Origin: Ornithomonoglobus_A sp045537455
GTDB lineage: Bacteria > Bacillota > Clostridia > UBA1381
Direction of reading: 5' to 3'
Length of the DNA stretch: 11,927 nt
Assembly (NCBI GenBank): GCA_045537455.1
Contig: JAZSPM010000225.1
Location: forward strand, 1-11,927
Shown here: piece after piece, positions 1 to 7,513 of the stretch
Position numbering within the stretch: the first letter of the stretch is position 1
How the letters are laid out: each line of letters starts with the position of its first letter
The notes under the pieces: model-generated
The model's input: the letters and a program-made list of their open reading frames with translations, nothing else
The model's database searches: none
What the model was told of the DNA's origin: nothing
Program-made: the position numbers and the translations under genes

Positions 1-68
1 CCGCTGACATCTTGTTCTAATGTTATATTACTTTAGATGCAATATTTTGTTCTAATGTAAAACTTTGG

Positions 69-405
69 GTAGACCAAATCACCAGCGGGGGTACCCCGCA
101 CGACTTTTGTGCCAGTTTTCTTTTTTCCTCCCTTTTGCCCCGTAGGTGTTCCTCTCTGGTGATAAATCACCCTTTTGTATTTATTATAATTAGAAAAAAG
201 TAAAGTTTAAGATATTACAATGTACTAATGAAAAATTTTGTGTAGACCAAATCACCAGCGGGGGTACCCCGCACGACTTTTGTGCCAGTTTTCTTTTTCC
301 CTCCCTTTTGCCCCGTAGGTGTTCCTCTCTGGCGATAAATCACCCTTTTGTATTTATTATAATTAGAAAAAAGTAAAGTTTAAGATATTACAATGTATTA
401 TTGAA
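69..405. repeat. Two tandem copies of a 173-bp hairpin-rich repeat
   Basis: The block beginning GTAGACCAAATCACCAGCGG at 69 recurs at 242, so the period is 173 bp. The copies are nearly identical until they diverge at about 397. Each carries a perfect hairpin, GCGGGG-GTA-CCCCGC (85-99 and 258-272). In copy 1 a wider inverted pair, ATCACCAG (78-85) with CTGGTGAT (156-163), encloses about 70 nt, and the same CTGGTGAT can instead pair with ATCACC at 166-171. The first 68 bases resemble the end of a unit, sharing TTGTTCTAATGT-like sequence and the run into GTAGACC, so the array may continue beyond the left edge. No open reading frame with a ribosome site is seen on either strand. Function is unknown; a dispersed intergenic repeat or a structured RNA are both possible. 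Confidence 0.85.
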
Positions 406-758
406 AATTCGGTGGGGGAGTAAAAGTTAAAATAAAAAAATATATGTCAGTCGCAAGAAATTTGACAAAAATAGTTAAAATTAAACATTTAACATTATAT
501 ACCGCCATTTGATTTACTATTTGTGATATCTGTGTAGTATTATACCGAAACTAATATTGCTAAACTGCTTTAATGTGATAAAATCAACGTATTACTGCTG
601 TTTAAGTGGGTTGTTTTAAGTTATACCAAATTAATTTATTCTTAACAGAAATTTTAATAATACTTAACGTATATATTAAAACAAAAATATTATTCATTTT
701 CTATAAATATTTTTGAATTAATCAATAAAAGCAATATAGTGCTAAATCAGAGCAATAA
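406..758. other. AT-rich intergenic stretch without a recognisable gene
   Basis: This stretch is very AT-rich and every frame is broken by stops. A TTGACA hexamer at 462-467 would make a good -35 box, but no convincing -10 lies 16-18 bp downstream. No tRNA, rRNA or intrinsic terminator is visible. Confidence 0.6.
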
Positions 759-764
759 TATCCC

Positions 765-793
765 TTGAATGTGAACTGCCTTTGGAATATAAT
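765..793 (+). promoter_or_regulatory. Strong sigma-A-type promoter, TTGAAT-17-TATAAT
   Basis: TTGAAT at 765-770 and TATAAT at 788-793 are separated by exactly 17 bp. Transcription would start near 800. The product would begin almost at once with the hairpin at 802-843, and could run to the terminators at 1114-1205. No confident protein gene follows. Confidence 0.6.
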
Positions 794-896
794 AGACATA
801 TCAAAGGAGAAACATTGCCGAAAAACAGGCAAATTTTCCTTTGCTGACAAAGATACATTTTATGTGTCCTGTGAACACGGTTTAGCAGCATTTTAG
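771..896 (+). CDS. Doubtful 41-codon open frame upstream of the small RNA region
   Basis: A GTG at 771 opens a frame ending at the stop at 894-896. Its second half reads like a protein (KTGKFSFADKDTFYVSCEHG) and is richer in G+C than its surroundings. The GTG lies inside the spacer of the promoter at 765-793 and has no good ribosome site, so this start cannot be right if that promoter is used. It may be a decayed gene remnant or chance. I do not recognise a family. Confidence 0.15.
   Translation: MNCLWNIIDISKEKHCRKTGKFSFADKDTFYVSCEHGLAAF
802..843 (+). other. Hairpin sequestering a Shine-Dalgarno-like AAAGGAG
   Basis: CAAAGGA(G)AAA at 802-812 pairs with TTTTCCTTTG at 834-843, with one bulged G. 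Inside it GCC (817-819) can pair with GGC (828-830). The AAAGGAG would be buried in the stem. A TTG codon at 815 follows, opening only a 10-codon frame. The hairpin lacks a T-tract, so it is not a terminator. It could be the 5' end of a stable RNA or a translational switch. Confidence 0.5.
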
Positions 897-960
897 CCGT
901 CGGTTTAAAACTCCGCCGACAAACTATGCAATGATTATTTCAAAATTGTACAAACCGCCC

Positions 961-989
961 TTGTTAAACATTAATGCCTATAATATGTT
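961..989 (+). promoter_or_regulatory. Probable promoter of the small RNA candidate
   Basis: TTGTTA at 961-966 is followed after 17 bp by TATGTT at 984-989. A better -10 hexamer, TATAAT, is present at 979-984 but has no matching -35. Either would start transcription at about 990-997, just before the hairpin series that ends at 1172. Confidence 0.4.
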
Positions 990-995
990 TAATCG

Positions 996-1172
996 TCCTT
1001 TAAGAGGGCGGACTCATTGAATTGATTTTCATTCAAAGTACAAGGCTGTGCTGCGTGGGGATTCCCCAACCGACGATTTCTGCATATTGAGGGTGTGCAG
1101 AGGTCTTTGGATTAAGCGATTTTCAATGGCAATTAGAGAGGGTGCTGTTGAAGAATCGCTTTTTCTGTTTTT
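996..1172 (+). ncRNA. Candidate structured small RNA, about 175 nt
   Basis: Five hairpins follow one another: GTCC/GGAC (996-1013), TTGAAT/ATTCAA (about 1018-1036), a TGGGG-ATT-CCCCA stem-loop near 1055-1070, TCTGCA/TGCAGA (near 1078-1101), and the long terminator hairpin AAGCGATT/AATCGCTT (1114-1161) with a T-rich tail. A promoter lies just upstream, and ppdK has its own promoter further downstream, so this would be a self-contained transcript. I looked for hallmark sequences of tmRNA, RNase P RNA, SRP RNA and T-box leaders and found none. The size would suit 6S RNA, but I could not build its long closing stem. Family unassigned. Confidence 0.45.
1114..1172 (+). terminator. Intrinsic terminator of the small RNA candidate
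   Basis: AAGCGATT (1114-1121) pairs with AATCGCTT (1154-1161), extended inward by TCAA/TTGA. It is followed by a run of T interrupted by CTG (1160-1172). Confidence 0.7.
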
Positions 1173-1173
1173 A

Positions 1174-1205
1174 CGGCATTTTTCTTTGAGAAATGCCGAT
1201 TTTTT
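1174..1205 (+). terminator. Second, tandem intrinsic terminator
   Basis: CGGCATTT (1174-1181) and AAATGCCG (1191-1198) form a perfect stem followed by six T residues (1200-1205). With the preceding terminator it insulates ppdK from upstream transcription. Confidence 0.75.
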
Positions 1206-1290
1206 ATAAGTATTGGCTTTTTGTACAAAATATCATTGGAAATTATTGTTAATTTCTGAGTTTTACCGAATAGTATTTTTTGGCGGATTG

Positions 1291-1299
1291 TGATATAAT
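1291..1299 (+). promoter_or_regulatory. Extended -10 promoter of ppdK
   Basis: TGATATAAT at 1291-1299 is a perfect extended -10 (TGn plus TATAAT). No good -35 hexamer lies 17 bp upstream, which is usual for extended -10 promoters. Transcription would start near 1306, giving a leader of about 53 nt. Confidence 0.6.
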
Positions 1300-1308
1300 A
1301 GGTATGAT

Positions 1309-1329
1309 AGGACAAACTATGACTGTCCT
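1309..1329 (+). promoter_or_regulatory. Hairpin in the ppdK 5' leader
   Basis: AGGACA (1309-1314) and TGTCCT (1324-1329) can form a stem at the extreme 5' end of the ppdK message, 16 nt before the ribosome site GGAGG at 1346-1350. It could stabilise the 5' end of an abundant mRNA. It does not cover the ribosome site. Confidence 0.4.
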
Positions 1330-1358
1330 GCACTAAGATTATATTGGAGGTAATACCA

Positions 1359-3980
1359 ATGGCAAAACAGTATTGTTATTTATTCTCCGAGGGTAACGCA
1401 GATATGCGTGAAATTCTCGGCGGTAAGGGTGCAAACCTTGCAGAGATGACAAACATGGGTCTTCCTGTTCCACAGGGCTTCACAATCTCTACAGAGGCTT
1501 GTACAGCTTACTACGACGACGGTCGCAAGATCAACGACGAAATTATGGCTCAGATTAACGAGTATATCGTTAAGATGGAAGAGGTTACAGGTAAGAAGTT
1601 CGGCGATAAGGAGAATCCTCTCCTCGTTTCTGTTCGTTCAGGTGCAAGAGCTTCTATGCCCGGTATGATGGATACTATCCTCAACCTCGGTCTTAATGAA
1701 GACGTTGTTAATTATATGGCAGAGGCTTCCAATAACCCAAGATGGGCTTGGGACTGCTACAGAAGATTCATCCAGATGTACTCCGACGTTGTTATGGAAG
1801 TTGGTAAGAAGTACTTTGAAGAACTTATCGACGAAATGAAGGAGAAGAAGGGTGTTACTCAGGACGTTGAGCTTACAGCTGACGATCTTAAGGAACTCGC
1901 TGGTCAGTTCAAGGCTGAATACAAGGCTAAGATCGGTGCAGACTTCCCAACAGATCCTAAGGAGCAGCTCATGGGTGCAGTTCAGGCTGTATTCCGTTCA
2001 TGGGACAACCCCAGAGCTAACGTATACAGACGTGACAACGATATCCCTTATTCATGGGGTACAGCTGTTAACGTACAGATGATGGCATTCGGTAACATGG
2101 GTGACGATTGCGGTACAGGTGTTGCTTTCACAAGAGATCCTGCTACAGGCGAGAAGAAGCTCATGGGTGAGTTCCTCACAAACGCACAGGGTGAAGACGT
2201 TGTTGCTGGTGTTAGAACTCCTATGCCTATCGCTCAGATGGAAGAAAAGTTCCCTGAGGCATTCAAGCAGTTCACAGAGGTTTGCTCAATCCTCGAAAAC
2301 CACTATAGAGATATGCAGGATATGGAATTTACTGTTGAGCATGGTAAGCTCTATATGCTCCAGACAAGAAACGGTAAGAGAACAGCTCAGGCTGCTCTTA
2401 AGATCGCTTGTGACCTCGTTGATGAGGGTATGAGAACAGAGCAGGAAGCTGTTCTTATGATCGATCCAAGAAACCTCGATACACTTCTCCACCCACAGTT
2501 CGACGCTAAGGCTCTCAAGGCTGCTACTCCTATGGGCAAGGGACTCGGTGCTTCACCCGGTGCTGCTTGCGGTAAGGTTGTATTCACAGCTGAGGACGCT
2601 GAGGCTTGGAACGCTAAGGGCGAGAAGGTTGTTCTCGTTCGTCTTGAAACTTCACCTGAGGATATCACAGGTATGAAGGCTTCACAGGGTATCCTCACAG
2701 TTCGTGGCGGTATGACTTCTCACGCTGCTGTTGTTGCTCGTGGTATGGGTACATGCTGTGTATCAGGCTGCGGCGACATCAAGATGGATGAAGAAAACAA
2801 GAAGTTTGAGCTTGGCGGAAAGACATTCGTTGAGGGTGACTTCATTTCTATCGACGGTTCTACAGGTAATATCTACGACGGTATTATTCCTACAGTTGAC
2901 GCTCAGATTGCTGGCGAGTTCGGCAGAATCATGGCTTGGGCTGACAAGTACAGAACTCTCAAGGTAAGAACAAACGCTGATACACCTGCTGATGCTAAGA
3001 AGGCTCGTGAGCTCGGTGCTGAGGGTATCGGTCTTTGCCGTACAGAGCATATGTTCTTCGAGGCTGACAGAATCGCTGCTTTCCGTGAGATGATCTGCTC
3101 AGATACAGTTGCTGAGAGAGAGGCTGCTCTTGCTAAGATTGAGCCTATGCAGCAGGCTGACTTCGAGGCTCTCTATGAGGCTCTTGAGGGTACACCTGTA
3201 TGTATCAGATTCCTCGATCCTCCTCTCCACGAATTCGTTCCTACAACTGAGGCTGATATCAAGACTCTTGCTGACGCTCAGGGCAAGTCCGTTGAGGCTA
3301 TCAAGAACCTTATCGCTTCACTCCACGAGTTCAACCCAATGATGGGTCACCGTGGATGCCGTCTTGCTGTAACATATCCTGAGATTGCTGCTATGCAGAC
3401 AAAGGCTGTTATCAAGGCTGCTATCAATGTTAAGAAGAACCACCCAGATTGGAATGTTAAGCCTGAAATCATGATTCCTCTCGTAGGTGAGGTTAAGGAG
3501 CTTAAGTACGTTAAGGCTGTTGTTATCGCTAACGCTGACGCTGTTATCGCTGAGGCTGGCGTTGAGCTTGAGTACGAAGTTGGTACAATGATCGAGATCC
3601 CAAGAGCTGCTCTTACAGCTGATGAGATCGCTGCTAACGCTGACTTCTTCTGCTTCGGTACAAACGACCTTACACAGATGACATACGGCTTCTCAAGAGA
3701 TGACGCTGGTAAGTTCCTCAACGCTTACTATGACGCTAAGATTTTCGAGAACGATCCATTCGCTAAGCTCGATCAGACTGGTGTTGGTAAGCTCATGGAA
3801 ACAGCTCTCAAGCTTGGCAGACCTGCTAATCCAAACCTCCACTGCGGTATCTGCGGCGAGCATGGCGGCGATCCTACATCTGTAGAGTTCTGCCACCAGA
3901 TTGGTCTTGACTATGTATCTTGCTCACCTTTCCGTGTGCCAATCGCAAGACTTGCTGCTGCTCAGGCTGCATTACGCTAA
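1359..3980 (+). CDS. ppdK: Pyruvate, phosphate dikinase
   Basis: This cytosolic enzyme interconverts pyruvate + ATP + phosphate and PEP + AMP + pyrophosphate; in many anaerobic clostridia it takes the place of, or complements, pyruvate kinase. I chose the ATG at 1359 (MAKQYCYLF), 8 nt after GGAGG at 1346-1350. This gives 873 aa, the usual length; a TTG at 1344 would overlap the ribosome site. The N-terminal ATP-grasp part (about 1-340) includes VRSGARASMPG and ends in LQTRNGKRT with Arg337. The swivelling phosphohistidine domain carries GGMTSHAAVVARGMG with catalytic His455 and the neighbouring Thr453. The C-terminal TIM barrel (about 510-873) has GLCRTEH (Arg561), IRFLDPPLHEF (Arg617), FGTNDLTQMTYGF and GICGEHGGDP with the active-site Cys832. 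These positions match Clostridium symbiosum PPDK almost exactly. Strongly biased codons suggest high expression. The gene is monocistronic. Confidence 0.98.
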   Translation: MAKQYCYLFSEGNADMREILGGKGANLAEMTNMGLPVPQGFTISTEACTAYYDDGRKINDEIMAQINEYIVKMEEVTGKKFGDKENPLLVSVRSGARASMPGMMDTILNLGLNEDVVNYMAEASNNPRWAWDCYRRFIQMYSDVVMEVGKKYFEELIDEMKEKKGVTQDVELTADDLKELAGQFKAEYKAKIGADFPTDPKEQLMGAVQAVFRSWDNPRANVYRRDNDIPYSWGTAVNVQMMAFGNMGDDCGTGVAFTRDPATGEKKLMGEFLTNAQGEDVVAGVRTPMPIAQMEEKFPEAFKQFTEVCSILENHYRDMQDMEFTVEHGKLYMLQTRNGKRTAQAALKIACDLVDEGMRTEQEAVLMIDPRNLDTLLHPQFDAKALKAATPMGKGLGASPGAACGKVVFTAEDAEAWNAKGEKVVLVRLETSPEDITGMKASQGILTVRGGMTSHAAVVARGMGTCCVSGCGDIKMDEENKKFELGGKTFVEGDFISIDGSTGNIYDGIIPTVDAQIAGEFGRIMAWADKYRTLKVRTNADTPADAKKARELGAEGIGLCRTEHMFFEADRIAAFREMICSDTVAEREAALAKIEPMQQADFEALYEALEGTPVCIRFLDPPLHEFVPTTEADIKTLADAQGKSVEAIKNLIASLHEFNPMMGHRGCRLAVTYPEIAAMQTKAVIKAAINVKKNHPDWNVKPEIMIPLVGEVKELKYVKAVVIANADAVIAEAGVELEYEVGTMIEIPRAALTADEIAANADFFCFGTNDLTQMTYGFSRDDAGKFLNAYYDAKIFENDPFAKLDQTGVGKLMETALKLGRPANPNLHCGICGEHGGDPTSVEFCHQIGLDYVSCSPFRVPIARLAAAQAALR

Positions 3981-4136
3981 GGTAGTCAAACCTGAATTCG
4001 CACTCGTATGGGACTTCAAAATCACATACGAAATGGCGAAAAACTGGAGAAAGGCACATAATGCCTATCTCCGACAAAACCAATGGAAAGACTTGACCGT
4101 AAGGGTTTGTCTTGATGTTGGGTGATAAAGTAAACG
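3981..4136 (+). other. ppdK 3' untranslated region with an internal hairpin
   Basis: About 150 nt separate the ppdK stop from its terminator, long for a 3' tail. Within it GGAGA-aa-GGCA (4046-4056) pairs with TGCC-ta-TCTCC (4062-4072), a solid stem without a T-tract. AAGAC (4088-4092) can pair with GTCTT further on. A 30-codon frame from ATG 4033 has no ribosome site. A processed 3' UTR RNA is possible; I see no gene. Confidence 0.4.
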
Positions 4137-4167
4137 ACGCCCCTGTTCTTAGGAACAGGGGCGTTTT
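4137..4167 (+). terminator. Intrinsic terminator of ppdK
   Basis: ACGCCCCTGTTC (4137-4148), loop TTAG, and GAACAGGGGCGT (4153-4164) form a perfect 12-bp GC-rich stem. The final T of the stem begins a TTTT run (4164-4167). Confidence 0.93.
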
Positions 4168-4229
4168 GTAGTAAAAAGTCTTAGCACATTCTTCGAAATT
4201 GGTTTATATTTAAACATTTGTCTGTTATG

Positions 4230-4258
4230 TTGACTTTTTTGGACTGTAATGGTATAAT
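4230..4258 (+). promoter_or_regulatory. Promoter of the restriction-modification operon
   Basis: TTGACT (4230-4235) and TATAAT (4253-4258) are spaced by 17 bp, with a TGG giving an extended -10. Transcription would start near 4265. This is a near-consensus promoter, so it probably needs active repression; see the overlapping half-sites. Confidence 0.85.
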
Positions 4259-4284
4259 ATTAATACCGATACACATGGAGGTAT
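4251..4284. promoter_or_regulatory. Candidate operator: GGTAT/ATACC half-sites over the -10 region
   Basis: GGTAT (4251-4255) and ATACC (4263-4267) form a 17-bp interrupted palindrome covering the -10 box and the expected start site. Immediately downstream ATAC (4269-4272) and GTAT (4281-4284) form a second, 16-bp palindrome reaching the ribosome site GGAGG (4277-4281). Two adjacent inverted pairs here suggest a dimeric repressor binding twice, and the product of the next gene is the obvious candidate. This is inference from position and symmetry. Confidence 0.5.
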
Positions 4285-4290
4285 GCTTAA

Positions 4291-4557
4291 ATGTCTGAAT
4301 TCTTTGTAAATGATAAATATAGGGTTTTAGAATGTATGGCAAACCGTCAGATTCACGTTAATGACGAAAAAGTTGTCAAACTATCTCAACAGGAAATTGC
4401 TGATATATTACATTTTACTAAAACAAAAGTAAATACAATTATCAGTGAATTAAAAAGTAATAATTATATTGTTCAGCTTAGCGCACGTGGAAAATACGCT
4501 CTTACTGATAAAGCAAATGAAGAGTTGAGATTAATGAGTAACAAGGAGGGTGCATAA
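4291..4557 (+). CDS. Small winged-helix transcriptional regulator
   Basis: 88 aa, starting at ATG 4291, 9 nt after GGAGG (4277-4281). Residues about 31-61 (LSQQEIADIL, then TKTKVNTIISELKSNNYIV) form a clear helix-turn-helix. They are followed by a short wing (VQLSARGKYALT, 62-72) and an acidic C-terminal tail. The arrangement is that of small MarR-, Crp- or Rrf2-like winged helices with no sensor domain. It is the first gene of the operon. Its TAA overlaps the next ATG by one base, so translation is coupled to that of the restriction-modification protein. It probably plays the part that C proteins play in other restriction systems, repressing or timing the operon through the palindromes at 4251-4284. 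The fold is fairly sure; the exact family and target are not. Confidence 0.85.
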   Translation: MSEFFVNDKYRVLECMANRQIHVNDEKVVKLSQQEIADILHFTKTKVNTIISELKSNNYIVQLSARGKYALTDKANEELRLMSNKEGA

Positions 4558-7511
4558 TGAATACTAATACAATGCCTTTAGAAGCCGATACCAGAGTACT
4601 CATTGATAGAAGTCTTGAAAATCTCGGCTGGAAATTAAAAGGAAAAGAAAAAAATGTTTTTTATGAACAGCCTAAAACCGAAGCTGAAAAAAAGAAGCTT
4701 GGTGGAAAAAGACCTGATTATGTTCTTTATTCCAAAGAAAGTGATAAACCTCTTATTGTCATTGAAGCGAAGAAGAAAGGTGCTCGTATAGATACGGCCT
4801 TAGAACAAGGTATAAACTATGCAAGGGCTATAGAGGCTCCTCTTGTATTTGCTACTGATGGTGTGTTTTGTAAAGCATTTCATACTGTAGCGAATAGACC
4901 ACCTATTCTTAATGGCGAAGAAGTAGATGAATTCATGCGTGAAGCACTAGCTTTGCGTTATTTGACGTCTTATGAAGTAAACACTGTAAGTCCTAAAGTT
5001 CAATACGACCGTAAAGAACTTATAAGAATTTTCGATGAAGCAAATAATATGCTTCGCGGAGAAGGTCTGCGTGCTGGAATTGAACGTTTTGGCGAATTTG
5101 CAAATATTCTTTTCTTAAAACTGATTAGCGAGAGTGAACAAATCAAACGCGAAAGCGGTATCAAAACCAAGTTTGACGTTGCTTGTAGTTGGGATAGCAT
5201 TAAGCAAATTCCTTCCTCCACTCGTATCGAATATATAAACAAAACAGTATATGATAAGCTGAACGCTCTGTATAATACCGACATTTTTACACCATTGCAA
5301 ATTAGGGATGCAAGCATCTTAAAAGAAATCATGGATAAGCTTGATCCTCTTATGCTTACCGATGTAGATAGCGATGTTAAGGGCGATGCTTTTGAATATT
5401 TCTTAAAGGCTTCCACATCTACAAAAAACGATTTAGGTGAATATTTTACACCTCGACATATTGTAAAAACGATGGTGCGCTTGGTTAATCCTCAGATTGG
5501 TGAAACCGTGTATGATCCCTTCTGCGGAACGGGTGGATTCTTAATAGAAAGCTTCCGCTATATTTACAACAATATGGCTAGAACAGAAGCTAATCTAAAA
5601 ACATTGCGTGAAAGCACGGTTTACGGCAATGAAATCACAAATACTGCTCGTATCACAAAAATGAATATGATTCTTGCAGGTGATGGACATAGCAATATTG
5701 AGATGAAAGATAGCCTTGCGAACCCTATTGACGGAAAAACTACCTACGCTGACGAAAATGGCAATGTTCATCATAATGGCTTTGATATAGTGCTAGCTAA
5801 TATGCCATATTCTCAAAAAACCAAACACGGTAGTCTTTATGATTTGCCAAACACCAATGGCGACAGCATTTGTGTTCAACATTGTATGAAGGCGATTAAC
5901 AGTGCTGCTGAAAACGGAAGAATGGCATTGGTTGTACCAGAAGGATTCTTATTCCGTAAGGACTTAGCCAAAACTCGTGAATATTTATTGAATAATTGTC
6001 AGTTGCAAAGTATTATTTCTTTGCCTCAGGGCGTATTTCTACCATACACAGGTGTTAAGACGGATATTATTTACGCAACGAATGTCAACAAAAAGATTAA
6101 AGCATCAGAAAAGAAAAAGAACTTTTGGTATTTTGACGTAAAGAGCGATGGATACACGCTTGATAACCACCGTCGTAAGCTTGAAACCCCCAGTGATTTG
6201 TCAAAATATGAAGAATACCGAAAGTTAGACCAAGAGCAGGCTGACGATATGCTTAAGGTTGGTTTTGAAGTAATTCCTCTTGATAAAGTTCGCCAAAACG
6301 CTTTTGTTTTGGTAGGTAGCAGATATAGAGTTCCAACACCGTTAAGCGCTAATTCTTATGCAATGACCAAACTAAGTGATGTAGCAAATCTGATTAGGGG
6401 CATTTCATTCCCCAAAAGTGCTCAAAGAACTATCCCTGATGCTACATCTCCCAGAGTAGTAACCACAAGAGCTGCGCAAACAGATGGTATCAATTTTGAT
6501 AAGATTGTCTATATCGATGATAATTATCTCAAGGAGGACAAACTAGTAAAAAAAGACGATGTCTTGTTTTCTCTGGCTAATAGCTTAGATTTGGTTGGCC
6601 GTGTAACATACGTAGACGATGATTATCAAAATTTGACTTTTGGTGCTTTTATGGGGCTCATCCGTGCAGATCGAACGAAAATTCACCCCGAGTATTTGTT
6701 TAGTATATTGCAGTCTCAAAATGCAAAGAATTATTATAAGAGTATTGCCAAAACCACTACTAATATTTCAAATATTACGTTTGAAGACTTGGGTAATTTT
6801 GTGTTCCCGTTGCCGTCTTTAGAAGAACAAATGAAAATTGTATCGGAGATCAATGGCTATAGACAAATTGTAAGGAGTGCACAAACTGTTTTGACCAATT
6901 ATGTGCCCAAAATAAGTTGCTCTTCTGCTGAATATATGGCATTGGAGGATATTTCGATATTCAAGCCATCTAAAGAAGAAGTTAAAGATATTTCTGATGA
7001 TACTTTCGTTTCTTTTGTTCCGATGGCAATTCTCAATACATTCGATGCAGCATTTTCAGCAACTGAGGAACGAAAAATTTCAGATGTTAGAACCGGCTTT
7101 ACTTACTTCAGAGATAACGATATTCTTCTCGCAAAGATTACTCCTTGCTTTGAAAATGGGAAAGCAGCTATTGCTCGAAATCTGACAAACGGTATCGGCT
7201 TCGGCTCAACAGAGTATATCGTAATTCGAGCTAACACTTCTCTCGTATATCCGGAGTGGATTTTCTATCACATCAACACACCCAAATTTATTGATGGTGG
7301 GAAATCGTTTATGACTGGCACTGCTGGTCAACAGCGTATTGACATTAACTATGTCAAACAGTATCGAATTCCCGTTCCGGCTCTTGAGGAACAGAAGAAA
7401 ATCCTTGACCAGATTAGTTATGAACAATCTCTAATTGAGCCATCTAAGCAGCTCATAAAGGTTTTCACTGAAAAAATTGAAACCCGTATAAAGGAAGTCT
7501 GGGGTGAGTAA
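4557..7511 (+). CDS. Single-chain restriction-modification enzyme (nuclease-methyltransferase-specificity fusion)
   Basis: 984 aa, starting at ATG 4557 behind AAGGAGGG (4543-4550). Residues about 1-140 are an HsdR-type N-terminal nuclease: PDYVLY (Asp54), VIEAKK (Glu70, Lys72) and the QxxxY helix motif (Gln84-Tyr88), i.e. a complete PD-(D/E)xK site. Residues about 150-280 resemble the HsdM helical N-domain. Residues 284-580 are the N6-adenine methyltransferase: GEYFTPR, the SAM motif DPFCGTGGF (320-328) and motif IV NMPY (415-418; usually NPPY/F). Residues about 600-785 and 792-984 are two HsdS-like target-recognition domains, each ending in a conserved turn (FPLPSLEEQ, IPVPALEEQ). No helicase motor is present here or nearby, so this is not classical type I. 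The R-M-S order matches type IIB enzymes such as AloI. Two different recognition domains predict a bipartite asymmetric site. Specificity cannot be read from sequence. Confidence 0.9.
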   Translation: MNTNTMPLEADTRVLIDRSLENLGWKLKGKEKNVFYEQPKTEAEKKKLGGKRPDYVLYSKESDKPLIVIEAKKKGARIDTALEQGINYARAIEAPLVFATDGVFCKAFHTVANRPPILNGEEVDEFMREALALRYLTSYEVNTVSPKVQYDRKELIRIFDEANNMLRGEGLRAGIERFGEFANILFLKLISESEQIKRESGIKTKFDVACSWDSIKQIPSSTRIEYINKTVYDKLNALYNTDIFTPLQIRDASILKEIMDKLDPLMLTDVDSDVKGDAFEYFLKASTSTKNDLGEYFTPRHIVKTMVRLVNPQIGETVYDPFCGTGGFLIESFRYIYNNMARTEANLKTLRESTVYGNEITNTARITKMNMILAGDGHSNIEMKDSLANPIDGKTTYADENGNVHHNGFDIVLANMPYSQKTKHGSLYDLPNTNGDSICVQHCMKAINSAAENGRMALVVPEGFLFRKDLAKTREYLLNNCQLQSIISLPQGVFLPYTGVKTDIIYATNVNKKIKASEKKKNFWYFDVKSDGYTLDNHRRKLETPSDLSKYEEYRKLDQEQADDMLKVGFEVIPLDKVRQNAFVLVGSRYRVPTPLSANSYAMTKLSDVANLIRGISFPKSAQRTIPDATSPRVVTTRAAQTDGINFDKIVYIDDNYLKEDKLVKKDDVLFSLANSLDLVGRVTYVDDDYQNLTFGAFMGLIRADRTKIHPEYLFSILQSQNAKNYYKSIAKTTTNISNITFEDLGNFVFPLPSLEEQMKIVSEINGYRQIVRSAQTVLTNYVPKISCSSAEYMALEDISIFKPSKEEVKDISDDTFVSFVPMAILNTFDAAFSATEERKISDVRTGFTYFRDNDILLAKITPCFENGKAAIARNLTNGIGFGSTEYIVIRANTSLVYPEWIFYHINTPKFIDGGKSFMTGTAGQQRIDINYVKQYRIPVPALEEQKKILDQISYEQSLIEPSKQLIKVFTEKIETRIKEVWGE

Positions 7512-7513
7512 AA

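Noticed and set aside
800..1172. tmRNA, RNase P RNA or SRP RNA
   Set aside because: The length could suit the first two, but conserved ends and cores (tmRNA tRNA-like ends, RNase P GAGGAAAGTCC core, SRP GGAAGCAGC-type loop) are absent.
1133..1333. 66-aa minus-strand open frame upstream of ppdK
   Set aside because: It overlaps both terminators and the ppdK promoter and has no ribosome site.
2387..3721. Several antisense open frames of 95-124 aa within ppdK
   Set aside because: Shadows created by the strongly biased codons of ppdK; none has a start signal or recognisable domain.
3901..4125. 74-aa plus-strand frame across the end of ppdK and the opposing 69-aa frame
   Set aside because: Out-of-frame continuation through the ppdK end; no ribosome site and no family recognised.
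4557..7511. Classical type I restriction system
   Set aside because: There is no HsdR helicase motor and no separate hsdM or hsdS gene in the window; all activities are in one chain.
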